NCBI RefSeq assembly: GCF_905201705.1
Contig: NZ_CAJKOX010000047.1
Location: forward strand, 1 to 29,063
Length of the DNA stretch: 29,063 nt
Direction: 5' to 3'
DNA from: an uncultured Marvinbryantia sp.
Lineage (GTDB): Bacteria > Bacillota > Clostridia > Lachnospirales > Lachnospiraceae
The position numbers were made by a program, and so were the translations under genes. Below, in pieces: positions 1-7,392 of this stretch. The notes under the pieces were generated by a model. It searched no databases. It was not told the DNA's origin and worked only from the letters and a program-made list of their open reading frames with translations. Numbering within the stretch: the first letter of the stretch is position 1; the number at the start of each line of letters is the position of its first letter.

Positions 1-126
1 TAAGTTAGACCTTCAGATTGATCTTTTTCAATTGCCTTAACTAAATGACATTGGGCGTGAACAGGAACTAATAAAATCATAATAGAAAAGCACAGCAAAA
101 ATTCTTGAAAAAGGAGTCAAAATGTA

Positions 127-1212
127 ATGCAGACCGAAAATCTGACAGCCAAAGCCCCGCGCCAATCTAATATTGAGTTATTGCGTATTGTTGCCATGAT
201 CATGATCATTGCTCATCATTTTGCTTTCCACGGCGGTTTTAAATTTTCAAGCGATACAATTACGGCCACCCGGTTTTGGGTACAATTTCTTCTCATTGGC
301 GGAAAAATCGGTGTTAATATCTTTATGCTCATATCCGGATATTTTCTTGTATCCGCCAAATCGCTGAAAACGAATAAAGTTTTAAAGCTGTGGCTGCAGA
401 TATTCACGTATTCCGCCGGTATCTTTATTGTCTTTTCGTTATGCGGAGCTGAAACCTTTGGGATAAAAAAATTAATCAAGGTCTGCTTCCCCATCACGTA
501 TTCGCAATGGTGGTTCGCGAGCACCTATTTTATTCTTTATCTTTTATCTCCGTATATCAATAGATTGCTGCATTCATTGAATAAAAAACAGTATCAGCAT
601 TTTCTGCTGCTGCTAGGATTCTGCTGGTGTATCATACCGACGCTTACTGCACAGGCTAACCAAAGCAATGACTTACTGTGGTTTGTATTTTTGTATGCTT
701 TTGCAGGATATATAAGATTATTCAAGCCCCAAACCAACATAAAGGGCAGCACATACATATGGATGTCCATTGCTGTTACATTACTGACATTTTTGTCTGC
801 AGTTGTCTCCGATTTCCTGGGAACAAAAATTGAATTCTTCTATAAAAATGCAACAATTTTATACGGTATGCGAAAATTCCCGATTTTTTTAATAGCAGCT
901 ATGCTGTTTATCGGTTTTTTAAAAACAGATATCGGATACAAGCCGGTTATCAACACGATTTCCTCGGCAACTTTTGGAGTATATCTGATACATGATAATA
1001 AATATATCCGTCCTTTTCTGTGGAAAACGTTATTTAAAAATGCCTCCTATGCAGAAAACAACATATTGATTCCATATTCGCTGCTGGTGATCGCTGCTGT
1101 ATTCATTGGATGTACCGTTATTGAACTGGCAAGGATTCATATTCTGGAAAAACGCTATACACGGGCACTGGATTCTGCCGCTGATAAAATTGATGAGAAG
1201 ATAAAAAAATAG
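127..1212 (+). CDS. Acyltransferase family 3 membrane protein
   Basis: A 361-residue, strongly hydrophobic protein with about ten predicted membrane segments. The N-terminal region reads SNIELLRIVAMIMIIAHHF, the hallmark start of acyltransferase 3 (OafA/WecH-type) proteins, which move acetyl or other acyl groups onto cell-surface sugars; the paired HH at the end of the first helix is the expected conserved site. A short basic tail (ADKIDEKIKK) faces the cytoplasm. The start at 127 follows AGGAG at 112-116; another ATG at 122 is closer to that site but is followed at once by TAA. It stands alone on the plus strand, with a minus-strand tRNA gene downstream. The acyl substrate cannot be told from the sequence. 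Confidence 0.85.
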   Translation: MQTENLTAKAPRQSNIELLRIVAMIMIIAHHFAFHGGFKFSSDTITATRFWVQFLLIGGKIGVNIFMLISGYFLVSAKSLKTNKVLKLWLQIFTYSAGIFIVFSLCGAETFGIKKLIKVCFPITYSQWWFASTYFILYLLSPYINRLLHSLNKKQYQHFLLLLGFCWCIIPTLTAQANQSNDLLWFVFLYAFAGYIRLFKPQTNIKGSTYIWMSIAVTLLTFLSAVVSDFLGTKIEFFYKNATILYGMRKFPIFLIAAMLFIGFLKTDIGYKPVINTISSATFGVYLIHDNKYIRPFLWKTLFKNASYAENNILIPYSLLVIAAVFIGCTVIELARIHILEKRYTRALDSAADKIDEKIKK

Positions 1213-1234
1213 AGATACTCATCTGAGTATCTCT
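1202..1234 (-). terminator. Intrinsic terminator of the tRNA-Gln gene
   Basis: A perfect 10-bp stem (1211-1220 with 1225-1234) with a 4-nt loop is followed on the minus strand by a run of seven T (1203-1209). It starts four bases after the tRNA 3' end. The T-run lies inside the last codons of the convergent acyltransferase gene, so the two transcripts overlap here. Confidence 0.88.
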
Positions 1235-1237
1235 TAG

Positions 1238-1309
1238 CTGGGCTACAAGGATTCGAACCTTGAAATGACGGAGTCAGAGTCCGTTGCCTTACCGTTTGGC
1301 GATAGCCCA
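1238..1309 (-). tRNA. tRNA-Gln (anticodon CUG)
   Basis: Read on the minus strand, the 72-nt sequence folds as a complete cloverleaf. The acceptor arm is TGGGCTA/TAGCCCA with G as discriminator. The anticodon arm is ACGGA-CTCTGAC-TCCGT, which gives anticodon CTG (CUG). The T-arm contains GGTTCGAATCC. The weak first pair (T1-A) and the CUG/UUG-type anticodon are normal for bacterial tRNA-Gln. CCA is not encoded: TAAG follows the discriminator. It is a single tRNA gene with its own promoter and terminator. Confidence 0.95.
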
Positions 1310-1326
1310 ATGTCACAACACGATGT

Positions 1327-1355
1327 ATTATAGAACAGCTTATCAAAAAAAGCAA
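1327..1355 (-). promoter_or_regulatory. Sigma-A promoter of tRNA-Gln
   Basis: On the minus strand, TTGCTT (1350-1355) and a perfect TATAAT (1327-1332) are separated by 17 bp. The -10 box ends 17 bp before the tRNA 5' end at 1309. Confidence 0.8.
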
Positions 1356-1404
1356 GCCCTTTTTTTCATTTTTTTAAATTTTTTTCAACTTTTTTTCAAA
1401 TGCA

Positions 1405-1433
1405 TGTCCAATCTTTCTGATTTGTGTTATAAT
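1405..1433 (+). promoter_or_regulatory. Extended -10 promoter of pncB
   Basis: TATAAT at 1428-1433 is preceded by TGT (1425-1427), making an extended -10. The -35 at the right distance (TGTCCA, 1405-1410) is weak, as is common with extended -10 promoters. The pncB start codon is about 70 bp downstream. Confidence 0.65.
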
Positions 1434-1502
1434 AAGCAAGATAAGCTGCAGGCTTTGGCATTGCGGCATATACACTATGTATAAAAGACAGGAGAAACGA
1501 TC

Positions 1503-2957
1503 ATGAGTACAATGAACATCAGTCTTCTGACTGACCTCTATGAGCTGACCATGATGCAGGGCTATTTTAAGAGCCGCACAAACGAAACAGTTGTTTTTGA
1601 TATGTTTTACCGTCACAATCCCAGCGACGGCGGCTACGCGATTGCTGCCGGACTGGAGCAGGTGATCGAATATATCAAAAACCTGCGCTTCTCAGAGGAA
1701 GATATTGCTTATCTGAGAGGGCTGCATATCTTTGACGCAGATTTTCTCGATTACCTCAGCACCTTCCGCTTCAGCGGCGATATCTACGCTATCCCGGAGG
1801 GTACTGTTGTTTTCCCGCGCGAGCCGCTGATCAAGGTGATCGCGCCGATCATGGAAGCGCAGCTCGTGGAAACTGCTATTCTGACGATCATCAACCACCA
1901 GTGTCTTATCGCAACAAAGGCATCCCGCGTGGTTTATGCCGCGCAGGGCGACGGCATCATGGAATTCGGACTGCGCCGCGCGCAGGGACCGGACGCCGGC
2001 GTGTACGGTGCGCGCGCTGCGATGATCGGCGGATGTATCGGAACCTCCAATGTGCTTGCTGGTCAGCTTTTTGATGTTCCGGTGAAGGGTACACATGCGC
2101 ATAGCTGGATCATGAGTTTCCCGGATGAATATACTGCTTTTAAGACCTACGCAGACCTCTACCCGAACGCCTGCTGTCTGCTGGTTGACACCTACGACAC
2201 CTTAAAATCCGGTGTTCCGAACGCCATCCGCGTTTTCCAAGAAATGCGCGATTCTGGTCTTACACTGCAAAATTACGGCATCCGCCTCGACAGCGGCGAC
2301 CTTGCCTACCTTTCAAAGAAAGCACGTAAAATGCTGGATGCAGCCGGATTTACCGATGCGTACATCTCCGCTTCCAGCGACCTGGACGAGTATCTGATCG
2401 ACAGCTTAAAAGCACAGGGCTGCCGCATCACCTCCTGGGGCGTCGGCACAAATCTGATCACCTCCAAGGACTGCCCATCCTTCGGCGGCGTATACAAGCT
2501 GGCTGCCATCCAGGATGAAAACGGTAATTTTCTTCCAAAGATCAAACTCTCAGACAACACGGAAAAAATTACCAATCCTGGCAACAAAACCATTTACCGC
2601 ATCTACGAAAAGGATGCTTATAAAGTAAAGGCAGATCTCATCACCCTTGCGGACGAAACCTTCGACGAGTCCGAAGATCTGGTAATCTTCGACCCGATCG
2701 AGACCTGGAAGCACACTCGTCTGAAAGCAGGCACCTACACTCTGCGCGAGCTGCTGGTACCGGTATTTAAAAACGGTGAGTGCGTCTACACCTCCCCGAG
2801 TGTTATGGAAATCCGTGACATCTGCTTCAAAGAGCTGGATACCCTCTGGGATGAGACGCGCCGTCTGGTTAATCCGCACGAAATGTATGTCGACCTTTCC
2901 GATAAGCTCTATGAAACGAAAAAAGACCTGCTTCGCGAAATGAGCAAGGATATGTAA
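1503..2957 (+). CDS. pncB: Nicotinate phosphoribosyltransferase
   Basis: The 484-residue product makes nicotinate mononucleotide from nicotinate and PRPP (with ATP), the entry step of the Preiss-Handler NAD salvage route in the cytoplasm. The N-terminal LLTDLYELTMMQGYF block is diagnostic of the family. Also seen are FGLRRAQGPDAG, the GTHAHSW segment that carries the family's conserved histidine, and RLDSGDLAYLS of the phosphoribosyl-binding barrel. Length is normal for this bacterial class. The start follows AGGAG about 8 nt upstream; an in-frame ATG at 1512 is a possible alternative. The gene is monocistronic, with its own promoter and a hairpin downstream at 3042-3077. No NAD-related riboswitch was seen in its leader. 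Confidence 0.93.
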   Translation: MSTMNISLLTDLYELTMMQGYFKSRTNETVVFDMFYRHNPSDGGYAIAAGLEQVIEYIKNLRFSEEDIAYLRGLHIFDADFLDYLSTFRFSGDIYAIPEGTVVFPREPLIKVIAPIMEAQLVETAILTIINHQCLIATKASRVVYAAQGDGIMEFGLRRAQGPDAGVYGARAAMIGGCIGTSNVLAGQLFDVPVKGTHAHSWIMSFPDEYTAFKTYADLYPNACCLLVDTYDTLKSGVPNAIRVFQEMRDSGLTLQNYGIRLDSGDLAYLSKKARKMLDAAGFTDAYISASSDLDEYLIDSLKAQGCRITSWGVGTNLITSKDCPSFGGVYKLAAIQDENGNFLPKIKLSDNTEKITNPGNKTIYRIYEKDAYKVKADLITLADETFDESEDLVIFDPIETWKHTRLKAGTYTLRELLVPVFKNGECVYTSPSVMEIRDICFKELDTLWDETRRLVNPHEMYVDLSDKLYETKKDLLREMSKDM

Positions 2958-3041
2958 AGTAAAAGCAGCAGGGGCCAATAATCGTTTATGCAGATAATCC
3001 GGGCAGATATTTTAAGCGCCTGATTTAGATGCATATTTAAC

Positions 3042-3077
3042 CGGCTCCGGGATAAAAGCTTCCCGGAGCCGCTTATT
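3042..3077. terminator. Bidirectional terminator between pncB and spoVT
   Basis: A perfect 10-bp GC-rich stem (CGGCTCCGGG at 3042-3051 with 3062-3071) with a 10-nt loop. On the plus strand it is followed by CTTATTTTAT, so it can end pncB. It also lies directly after the spoVT stop codon, although the minus-strand tail is poor in T. Confidence 0.7.
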
Positions 3078-3623
3078 TTATGCTTCCATCTGTTTTCCCA
3101 TGAAATTTGCCGCGCATTTTGCCACCACCTGCTCGGTTTCCCCCATCGTGACCTTATCGCTTCTTCCGACCATCACGACGGCGCCGATGGCGTCTCCTTC
3201 GCAGATAATCGGGCTGATGACCTGCGGACGCTTTTCCTCGCTGCTGTCAAAAATCTCGATGTACTCCCTGTCTGACATATTGTAAAGCACATTTTCGCGC
3301 TCCCCGATCAGGCTCTCCAGCGACCCGCTGATGGGACGTCCCACGTACTCGCGCTTTAAGCCCCCTGCCGCGGCAATAATCTGGTCCTTATCGGTAATGC
3401 AGATGCTGTGACCGGTCGTCTGCGCCAGCGACTCGGCGTATTCCTTGGCAAAGCTGCCGAGCTCCCCGATTGGGGAATATTTCTTCAGTATGATTTCTCC
3501 TTCCCGGTCGGTAAAAATTTCCAGCGGGTCGGATTCCCTTATTCTTAACGTTTTTCTGATCTCCTTCGGAATGACCACCCTTCCGAGGTCGTCAATCCTG
3601 CGGACAATTCCTGTAGCTTTCAT
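3078..3623 (-). CDS. spoVT: Stage V sporulation protein T (AbrB-type regulator)
   Basis: A 181-residue DNA-binding protein. Residues 1-52 form the swapped-hairpin AbrB domain (MKATGIVRRIDDLGRVVIPKEIR, then LEIFTDREGEIILKKY). Residues about 55-180 form a GAF-like sensor domain, as in Bacillus SpoVT, whose size it matches. In Bacillus the protein is made in the forespore under sigma-G and tunes the late sigma-G regulon. GGAGG lies 8-9 nt before the ATG. The position downstream of pth-mfd-foldase genes is consistent with the order known in Firmicutes, though a two-component pair sits between here. A sigma-G-like promoter is found at 3672-3700. Confidence 0.95.
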   Translation of the reverse strand: MKATGIVRRIDDLGRVVIPKEIRKTLRIRESDPLEIFTDREGEIILKKYSPIGELGSFAKEYAESLAQTTGHSICITDKDQIIAAAGGLKREYVGRPISGSLESLIGERENVLYNMSDREYIEIFDSSEEKRPQVISPIICEGDAIGAVVMVGRSDKVTMGETEQVVAKCAANFMGKQMEA

Positions 3624-3671
3624 ATATCTTCCTCCATTGCCATTCGTCTGTGTCTATATTGGTCATGGAGT

Positions 3672-3700
3672 TAGTATGTGGAAATGCCGCCGATTTATGC
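3672..3700 (-). promoter_or_regulatory. Putative sigma-G promoter of spoVT
   Basis: On the minus strand GCATA (3696-3700) and CATACTA (3672-3678) are separated by 17 bp, which fits the forespore sigma-G consensus (GMATR, 17-18 bp, CATnnTA). It lies about 50 bp before the spoVT start, and its -35 overlaps the last codons and stop of the kinase gene. No good sigma-A promoter was seen in the same gap. This is a sequence match, not shown activity. Confidence 0.6.
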
Positions 3701-5065
3701 ATGCTGTTTTCCAAAGCTCCTGTTGTTTGCAGCAGATTTTTGATGAGCTGCAAACTCCATCCAGAACGTCACGCCGTTTTCCTCGTTTTCGGCGCCGCAG
3801 CGTCCGCCGTGCTGCTCGACGATTTTTTTCACCATATAAAGCCCAAGCCCGGCGTTGCTGAGCTTAAGATCCTTTTTATAATTTTCCCGACCGCTCTTAT
3901 AAAAGCTCTGCCAGATGCGTTCCATATCCTCCTCCGGGATCTGCGGTCCTTCGTTGTAAATTTCAATGCGCACAGCGCCGTGTTTTCTGAAGAGTCCGAC
4001 GCGCATCCATTTTCCCTGCGCGGTGTGCTGGAAAGCGTTCATCATATAATTATTGACCGCCTGCTCCAGATACATACGGTTTCCAAAAACAATACAGTCC
4101 TTCTCCAGCTCGCTCTGCAGCTTGATCTTGTTTTTCTTGAAAAGCGCATCGTACTTGAGCATCATATATTCCATCATATCGGAGAGGTTTACTTCACTCA
4201 TTTCCATCTCTTCCATATGATGATCCATAACCGTGATATCTAAAAGGTTTCCTACCAGATCCGTCATTTTATCAATTTCCTCGCGGATAGAAGAAAAATA
4301 GTATTCCCGGTCGATCTCGCTGCCCATACACTGCAGCATCTCCACCTGCCCGGAGATCACTGCCAGCGGCGTCTTCAGCTCATGCGAAATGTTCGCGACA
4401 AATTCCTTCTGCGCCTCGTCAATGCTTCCAAAGCCTCCGTCCGCTCCCTCTCCATGTGTACCTGCCGCACGCTCGTTTTCCAGTCCGGCCATTGCTCCTT
4501 CCGGCACAAACGCCAGCCTCTGCTGCATCTTTTTCTGCAGCAGAGACCACACCGCACAGATTATGAGAAGCGCCAGTGTCAGATACATGACCGTGTAATT
4601 GATCATCTCATGTACCTGATGAACCTCACATCGGATAAACACATAATACGTCTTGCCGTCAGCGTGCAGGAGCGCACGCAAACGGATCACACAGAACGAA
4701 TTATATTCCCGCGCAGTCAGCGTCGGTTCCTCCTGGAACTCATCTGCACGTGACCTCACATAGCGCTCTATCTGCTGATCGACCGCCTGACTTTTATTCG
4801 TATAAACAAGCGCAAAATTCTCATCCGTGATCAGAAACTCCAGCTTATCTGCATTAAAGCTCTGCAGAATCGACGTTTCCTCTTCATCCAGCATCGCCAG
4901 ATTCATCACGCTGATTTCCTTATATGCATTCTTAAGCACCAGCATTTTCATGCGTGTGTAAATGGGGTACGCCAAAAACGCATAGAGCATTATCACAACT
5001 GCCGCTGCCAGCAGCAAAAGAAGTCCCGGATTTTGCCGGAGCCTTTGTTCTCTGTTATTCCTCAT
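3695..5065 (-). CDS. Sensor histidine kinase of a two-component system
   Basis: A 456-residue membrane kinase. Membrane segment 1 is at about residues 13-33 (LLLLLAAAVVIMLYAFLAY), an extracytoplasmic sensor loop follows to about 152, and segment 2 is at about 153-175. The dimerisation and phosphoacceptor motif FVANISHELKTPL has its histidine at about residue 228. The ATP-binding domain has an N box (NNYMMNAFQH), a G1-like YNEGPQIP with Asn in place of the usual Asp, and G2 NAGLGLYMV. It resembles the VanS-like clostridial class. Its start overlaps the end of the response regulator gene by 11 bp, so the two are a coupled pair. The signal sensed is unknown. Confidence 0.9.
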   Translation of the reverse strand: MRNNREQRLRQNPGLLLLLAAAVVIMLYAFLAYPIYTRMKMLVLKNAYKEISVMNLAMLDEEETSILQSFNADKLEFLITDENFALVYTNKSQAVDQQIERYVRSRADEFQEEPTLTAREYNSFCVIRLRALLHADGKTYYVFIRCEVHQVHEMINYTVMYLTLALLIICAVWSLLQKKMQQRLAFVPEGAMAGLENERAAGTHGEGADGGFGSIDEAQKEFVANISHELKTPLAVISGQVEMLQCMGSEIDREYYFSSIREEIDKMTDLVGNLLDITVMDHHMEEMEMSEVNLSDMMEYMMLKYDALFKKNKIKLQSELEKDCIVFGNRMYLEQAVNNYMMNAFQHTAQGKWMRVGLFRKHGAVRIEIYNEGPQIPEEDMERIWQSFYKSGRENYKKDLKLSNAGLGLYMVKKIVEQHGGRCGAENEENGVTFWMEFAAHQKSAANNRSFGKQHA

Positions 5066-5741
5066 AGCCGCCTTCTCCGAATAAATAGCCTACTCCATAA
5101 ACGGATTTAATATACGTGCATTCCTCTGTCAGCTTTTTGCGGAGCTGCTTCACCAGCGTGTCCACCGTGCGAATATCCCCGACATAATCGTAGCCCCAGA
5201 CCGCATCAAGAATTTTATTGCGCGCGAGTACAATTCCGCTGTTTTCAATAAAATAAACCAGCAGCTCATATTCTTTGCGGGTCGTCTCGATATAATTCCC
5301 CTTCCAGTAAACCTTCTGCGCTTCAAGATTTATGCTGATATCCTGATATTCCAGAACCTTCGCCAGCTTTCCGGAACGCTTTAAGACCGCTTCTATGTGC
5401 AGCTTTACCAGCTCCAGCGTGTACGGCTTTGTGATATAATCGTCCGCGCCCTTCTCAAAGCCGCTCATCTGATCCTCCACCGACGACCGCGCCGTCAGCA
5501 TGATAACCGGAATATTGGAGGTCTTGCGGATTTCCTTTAAAACCTCGTAGCCGCTGATATCCGGCATCATAACGTCCAGCAAAATCAGATCCAGCGTTTT
5601 TCGCTCCTTATAAAAAACCGCAAGCGCTTCCCGCCCGTCTGCCGCCCGACAGGTCTCATATCCCTGGAGCCTGAGAAAGTCTCCCATCGTCCTCGCAAGC
5701 TTCTGCTCATCCTCTACGATCAAAATCCTGTTTTTCTTCAT
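5055..5741 (-). CDS. OmpR/PhoB-family response regulator
   Basis: The 228-residue product has a receiver domain (residues 1-120: ILIVEDE acid pocket, phosphoacceptor Asp56 in LLDVMMPD, LTA and conserved Lys in ITKPY) and a winged-helix DNA-binding domain (about 130-225: TRKEYELLVYF, RTVDTLVKQLRKKL, VYGVGYLF). The reading frame extends upstream to 5846, but those 35 codons have no family match. The ATG at 5741 is preceded by GGAGAGG and gives the standard MKKNRILIVEDE start. It acts with the overlapping histidine kinase. The 270-bp region upstream holds a structured element, not an obvious promoter. Confidence 0.92.
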   Translation of the reverse strand: MKKNRILIVEDEQKLARTMGDFLRLQGYETCRAADGREALAVFYKERKTLDLILLDVMMPDISGYEVLKEIRKTSNIPVIMLTARSSVEDQMSGFEKGADDYITKPYTLELVKLHIEAVLKRSGKLAKVLEYQDISINLEAQKVYWKGNYIETTRKEYELLVYFIENSGIVLARNKILDAVWGYDYVGDIRTVDTLVKQLRKKLTEECTYIKSVYGVGYLFGEGGYEE

Positions 5742-5770
5742 ATATCCTCTCCTCGATTTTGGTTTATTCC

Positions 5771-5943
5771 CGCGGGCAACGAGCCAAGCAGCCGCACTTG
5801 TGCGGATATTTGGCGGTGCTGTGTGCCAGTGGCACACGCTTAGCACCGACCGAAGCGTAGCGTAGATGCCGCGAGGATCAAATACCCCGCTGCTCTGCAG
5901 CGTTGCAAACCTGATCCCCTGTTGCTTGCAGCGGGATATTTGA
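5771..5943. repeat. Highly structured intergenic element (REP/MITE-like or RNA)
   Basis: A GC-rich 173-bp block with three nested or successive inverted repeats. These are CCGCAC/GTGCGG (5792-5797 with 5800-5805); a two-part hairpin, 5814-5827 with 5831-5837 and 5842-5848; and a 16-bp pair TCAAATA(C/T)CCCGCTGC (5878-5893 with 5928-5943), with one change that keeps a G-U pair in RNA. The word GGATATTTG recurs at 5804 and 5934. It encodes no supported protein and contrasts with the AT-rich spacers elsewhere. Only one copy is in the window, so being a dispersed repeat is an inference. Confidence 0.55.
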
Positions 5944-5962
5944 TTGTATCGAAAAATTGTGA

Positions 5963-5999
5963 GAAAAATATGGGATGATGCCGAAACACCATCCCATAT
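5963..5999 (-). terminator. Intrinsic terminator of the foldase gene
   Basis: A 10-bp stem (ATATGGGATG, 5968-5977 with 5990-5999) with a 12-nt loop is followed on the minus strand by five T. It starts 12 bp after the foldase stop, so the two-component genes beyond it probably need their own promoter or read-through. Confidence 0.8.
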
Positions 6000-6011
6000 A
6001 ACCTGCTTTTC

Positions 6012-7283
6012 TTATTCTGCTTCCGTCCCGGTCTCTGCGGTTGTCTCCGCCTCGGTTTCCTCTGCCGCTTCGGTACTTTCCGCTTCCGTCTCGCTCTCTG
6101 CAGTTGTCTTTGCTTCGGCGCTTTCCGCTTCCGTCTCAGTCTCTGCAGCTGTTTCCGCTTCGGTTTCCTCTGCCGCTTCAGTGCTTCCCGCTTCCGTCTC
6201 GCTCTCTGCGGTTGTCTCAGCTTCGGTGTTTCCCGCTTCCGTCGCTTCTGTCTCCGCCTCCGGTGCATTGAAGCCTACGTTAAAGGTGATCTTCGCCCAA
6301 AGCTCTTCGTCGACCTCGTAAACCTCCGGCTCCCAGCCTTCCAGCGTGGTCGTCACCAAATCATTCTCGCGGTCGGTGATGATTTCGGCCTTGCGGTCCT
6401 CCGTTGCCTCTTCATCAAAAGTGGATACCATCTGAACAACGTACCAGCCGTTTCCGCTGCTCATCTCCACCGGCTCCGCACAGATTTCCCCATCAGAGAG
6501 CGCATCCGCCGCTTCCTTCAGCGCGTCATTCAAGGTAGTGTTGTCGTCGCCGTAGGTGCTGGAGACTACATTTTTCTCCTCATCAACCTCTGCCACGGCG
6601 TCCTCCAGTGTCTTGCCGCCGTTTACCGCGTCGATGACATCCTGAGCCTGCTGTTTCACAGCTTCCTTCTCTTCATCCGTCGGATCGACCGTATTTCCAT
6701 CCTCATCAGTGGTCGACGACGCCGTAAAGCTTACATACTGGATCGATTTCTGCGCCGCCTCCTCATCGGTAACATTTGTGTCGACACCCTTCTTGATCTC
6801 CGTCTCCATCTTTTCACGGATCGTGCGCAGCGTCAGCATACGATCTACTGTCTCCGCATCGGCATACATTGCCTTCAGGGTCTTGTCATCGTTTGCTTCA
6901 AAGAACGCCTGCGCCGCCTCGTCGATCGCCGCTTCCTCCTCCGCTGTCAGCGCTACACTATACTCGGACGCGTGCTGCTCCATCAGAACCATTTCTTTGA
7001 TATCTTCCAGGATCTGCTCCTTAATGGTGGTGCCGTAGGCTTCTCCCGTGCCAAAAAGATCCTGCTCCCACATATTGCCATCCCCGAAAAGTCCGCCAAG
7101 ATACATTTCTGTGTTCGCCTGGTTGTAACGCAGCCAGAATGCCGCCTCGCCAAGTGTGACCTTCGTATCATCCACCGTCATTACCACATCATTTTTATTC
7201 ACAGAGGAGCAGCCCGTAAGCATTGATGCCGCCAGTGCGGCGCAAAGTCCTGCTGCAATCCATCTTTTTCCAAACCTGTTCAT
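6012..7283 (-). CDS. PrsA/SurA-like foldase lipoprotein with acidic repeat tail
   Basis: A 423-residue lipoprotein. A basic start and hydrophobic stretch end in lipobox LTGC, with Cys25 the lipidated residue. Residues about 30-150 resemble the SurA/PrsA N-terminal chaperone region (VDDTKVTLGEAAFWLRY...). Residues about 170-320 resemble the parvulin-like peptidyl-prolyl isomerase region (AQDVIDAVNGGKTLEDAVAE, NGWYVVQMVS), though the match is loose. It should help fold exported proteins on the outer membrane face. The last 80 residues are a Glu/Thr/Ala-rich tail with a 36-residue duplication. The gene lies after mfd, as PrsA-like genes often do in Clostridia. AGGAG precedes the ATG. The isomerase activity is not certain. 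Confidence 0.8.
   Translation of the reverse strand: MNRFGKRWIAAGLCAALAASMLTGCSSVNKNDVVMTVDDTKVTLGEAAFWLRYNQANTEMYLGGLFGDGNMWEQDLFGTGEAYGTTIKEQILEDIKEMVLMEQHASEYSVALTAEEEAAIDEAAQAFFEANDDKTLKAMYADAETVDRMLTLRTIREKMETEIKKGVDTNVTDEEAAQKSIQYVSFTASSTTDEDGNTVDPTDEEKEAVKQQAQDVIDAVNGGKTLEDAVAEVDEEKNVVSSTYGDDNTTLNDALKEAADALSDGEICAEPVEMSSGNGWYVVQMVSTFDEEATEDRKAEIITDRENDLVTTTLEGWEPEVYEVDEELWAKITFNVGFNAPEAETEATEAGNTEAETTAESETEAGSTEAAEETEAETAAETETEAESAEAKTTAESETEAESTEAAEETEAETTAETGTEAE
6015..6245 (-). repeat. 108-bp tandem repeat coding the foldase tail
   Basis: The segment beginning TCGGTTTCCTCTGCCGCTTC at 6052 returns at 6160, a period of 108 bp or 36 codons. Flanking sequence extends it to a little over two copies. 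The encoded unit is TTAESETEA-G/E-STEAAEETEAET..., very acidic and without aromatic residues. Confidence 0.8.
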
Positions 7284-7330
7284 ACGTATTCTCCTCGCTT
7301 TACCTTCTTTTTTCGAACATGCTATTAAGT

Positions 7331-7359
7331 AGTATAGCGCGTTTTTACTGATATCGCAA
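7331..7359 (-). promoter_or_regulatory. Sigma-A promoter of the foldase gene
   Basis: On the minus strand TTGCGA (7354-7359) and TATACT (7331-7336) are 17 bp apart, about 48 bp before the foldase ATG. The -35 box overlaps one arm of an inverted repeat (7347-7358 with 7381-7392). Confidence 0.7.
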
Positions 7360-7392
7360 CATTTTTTATTGCAAACATCCTGCGATATCTGT
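7347..7392. repeat. Inverted repeat across the mfd stop and foldase -35
   Basis: ACTGATATCGCA (7347-7358) and TGCGATATCTGT (7381-7392) are 12-bp arms with one mismatch and a 22-bp spacer. The right arm lies in the last mfd codons, the left arm over the foldase -35 box. The minus strand has A rather than T after it, so it is a poor terminator; an operator or mRNA-end hairpin is possible. Confidence 0.4.

Noticed and set aside
1238..1309. tRNA-Gln as an integration site of a mobile element
   Set aside because: No duplicated tRNA end, integrase or att-like repeat seen on either side within the window.
1310..1502. Possible riboswitch before pncB
   Set aside because: The leader after the promoter is only about 65 nt and shows no conserved-looking multi-stem structure.
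5742..5846. 35-codon N-terminal extension of the response regulator
   Set aside because: The extension lies in the structured element, has no family match, and the ATG at 5741 has a good ribosome binding site.
5840..6268. 142-codon Arg/Lys-rich frame on the minus strand
   Set aside because: It is a shifted frame of the foldase repeat tail and then runs through the terminator and structured element; composition is an artefact of the GAA/ACC-type repeat.
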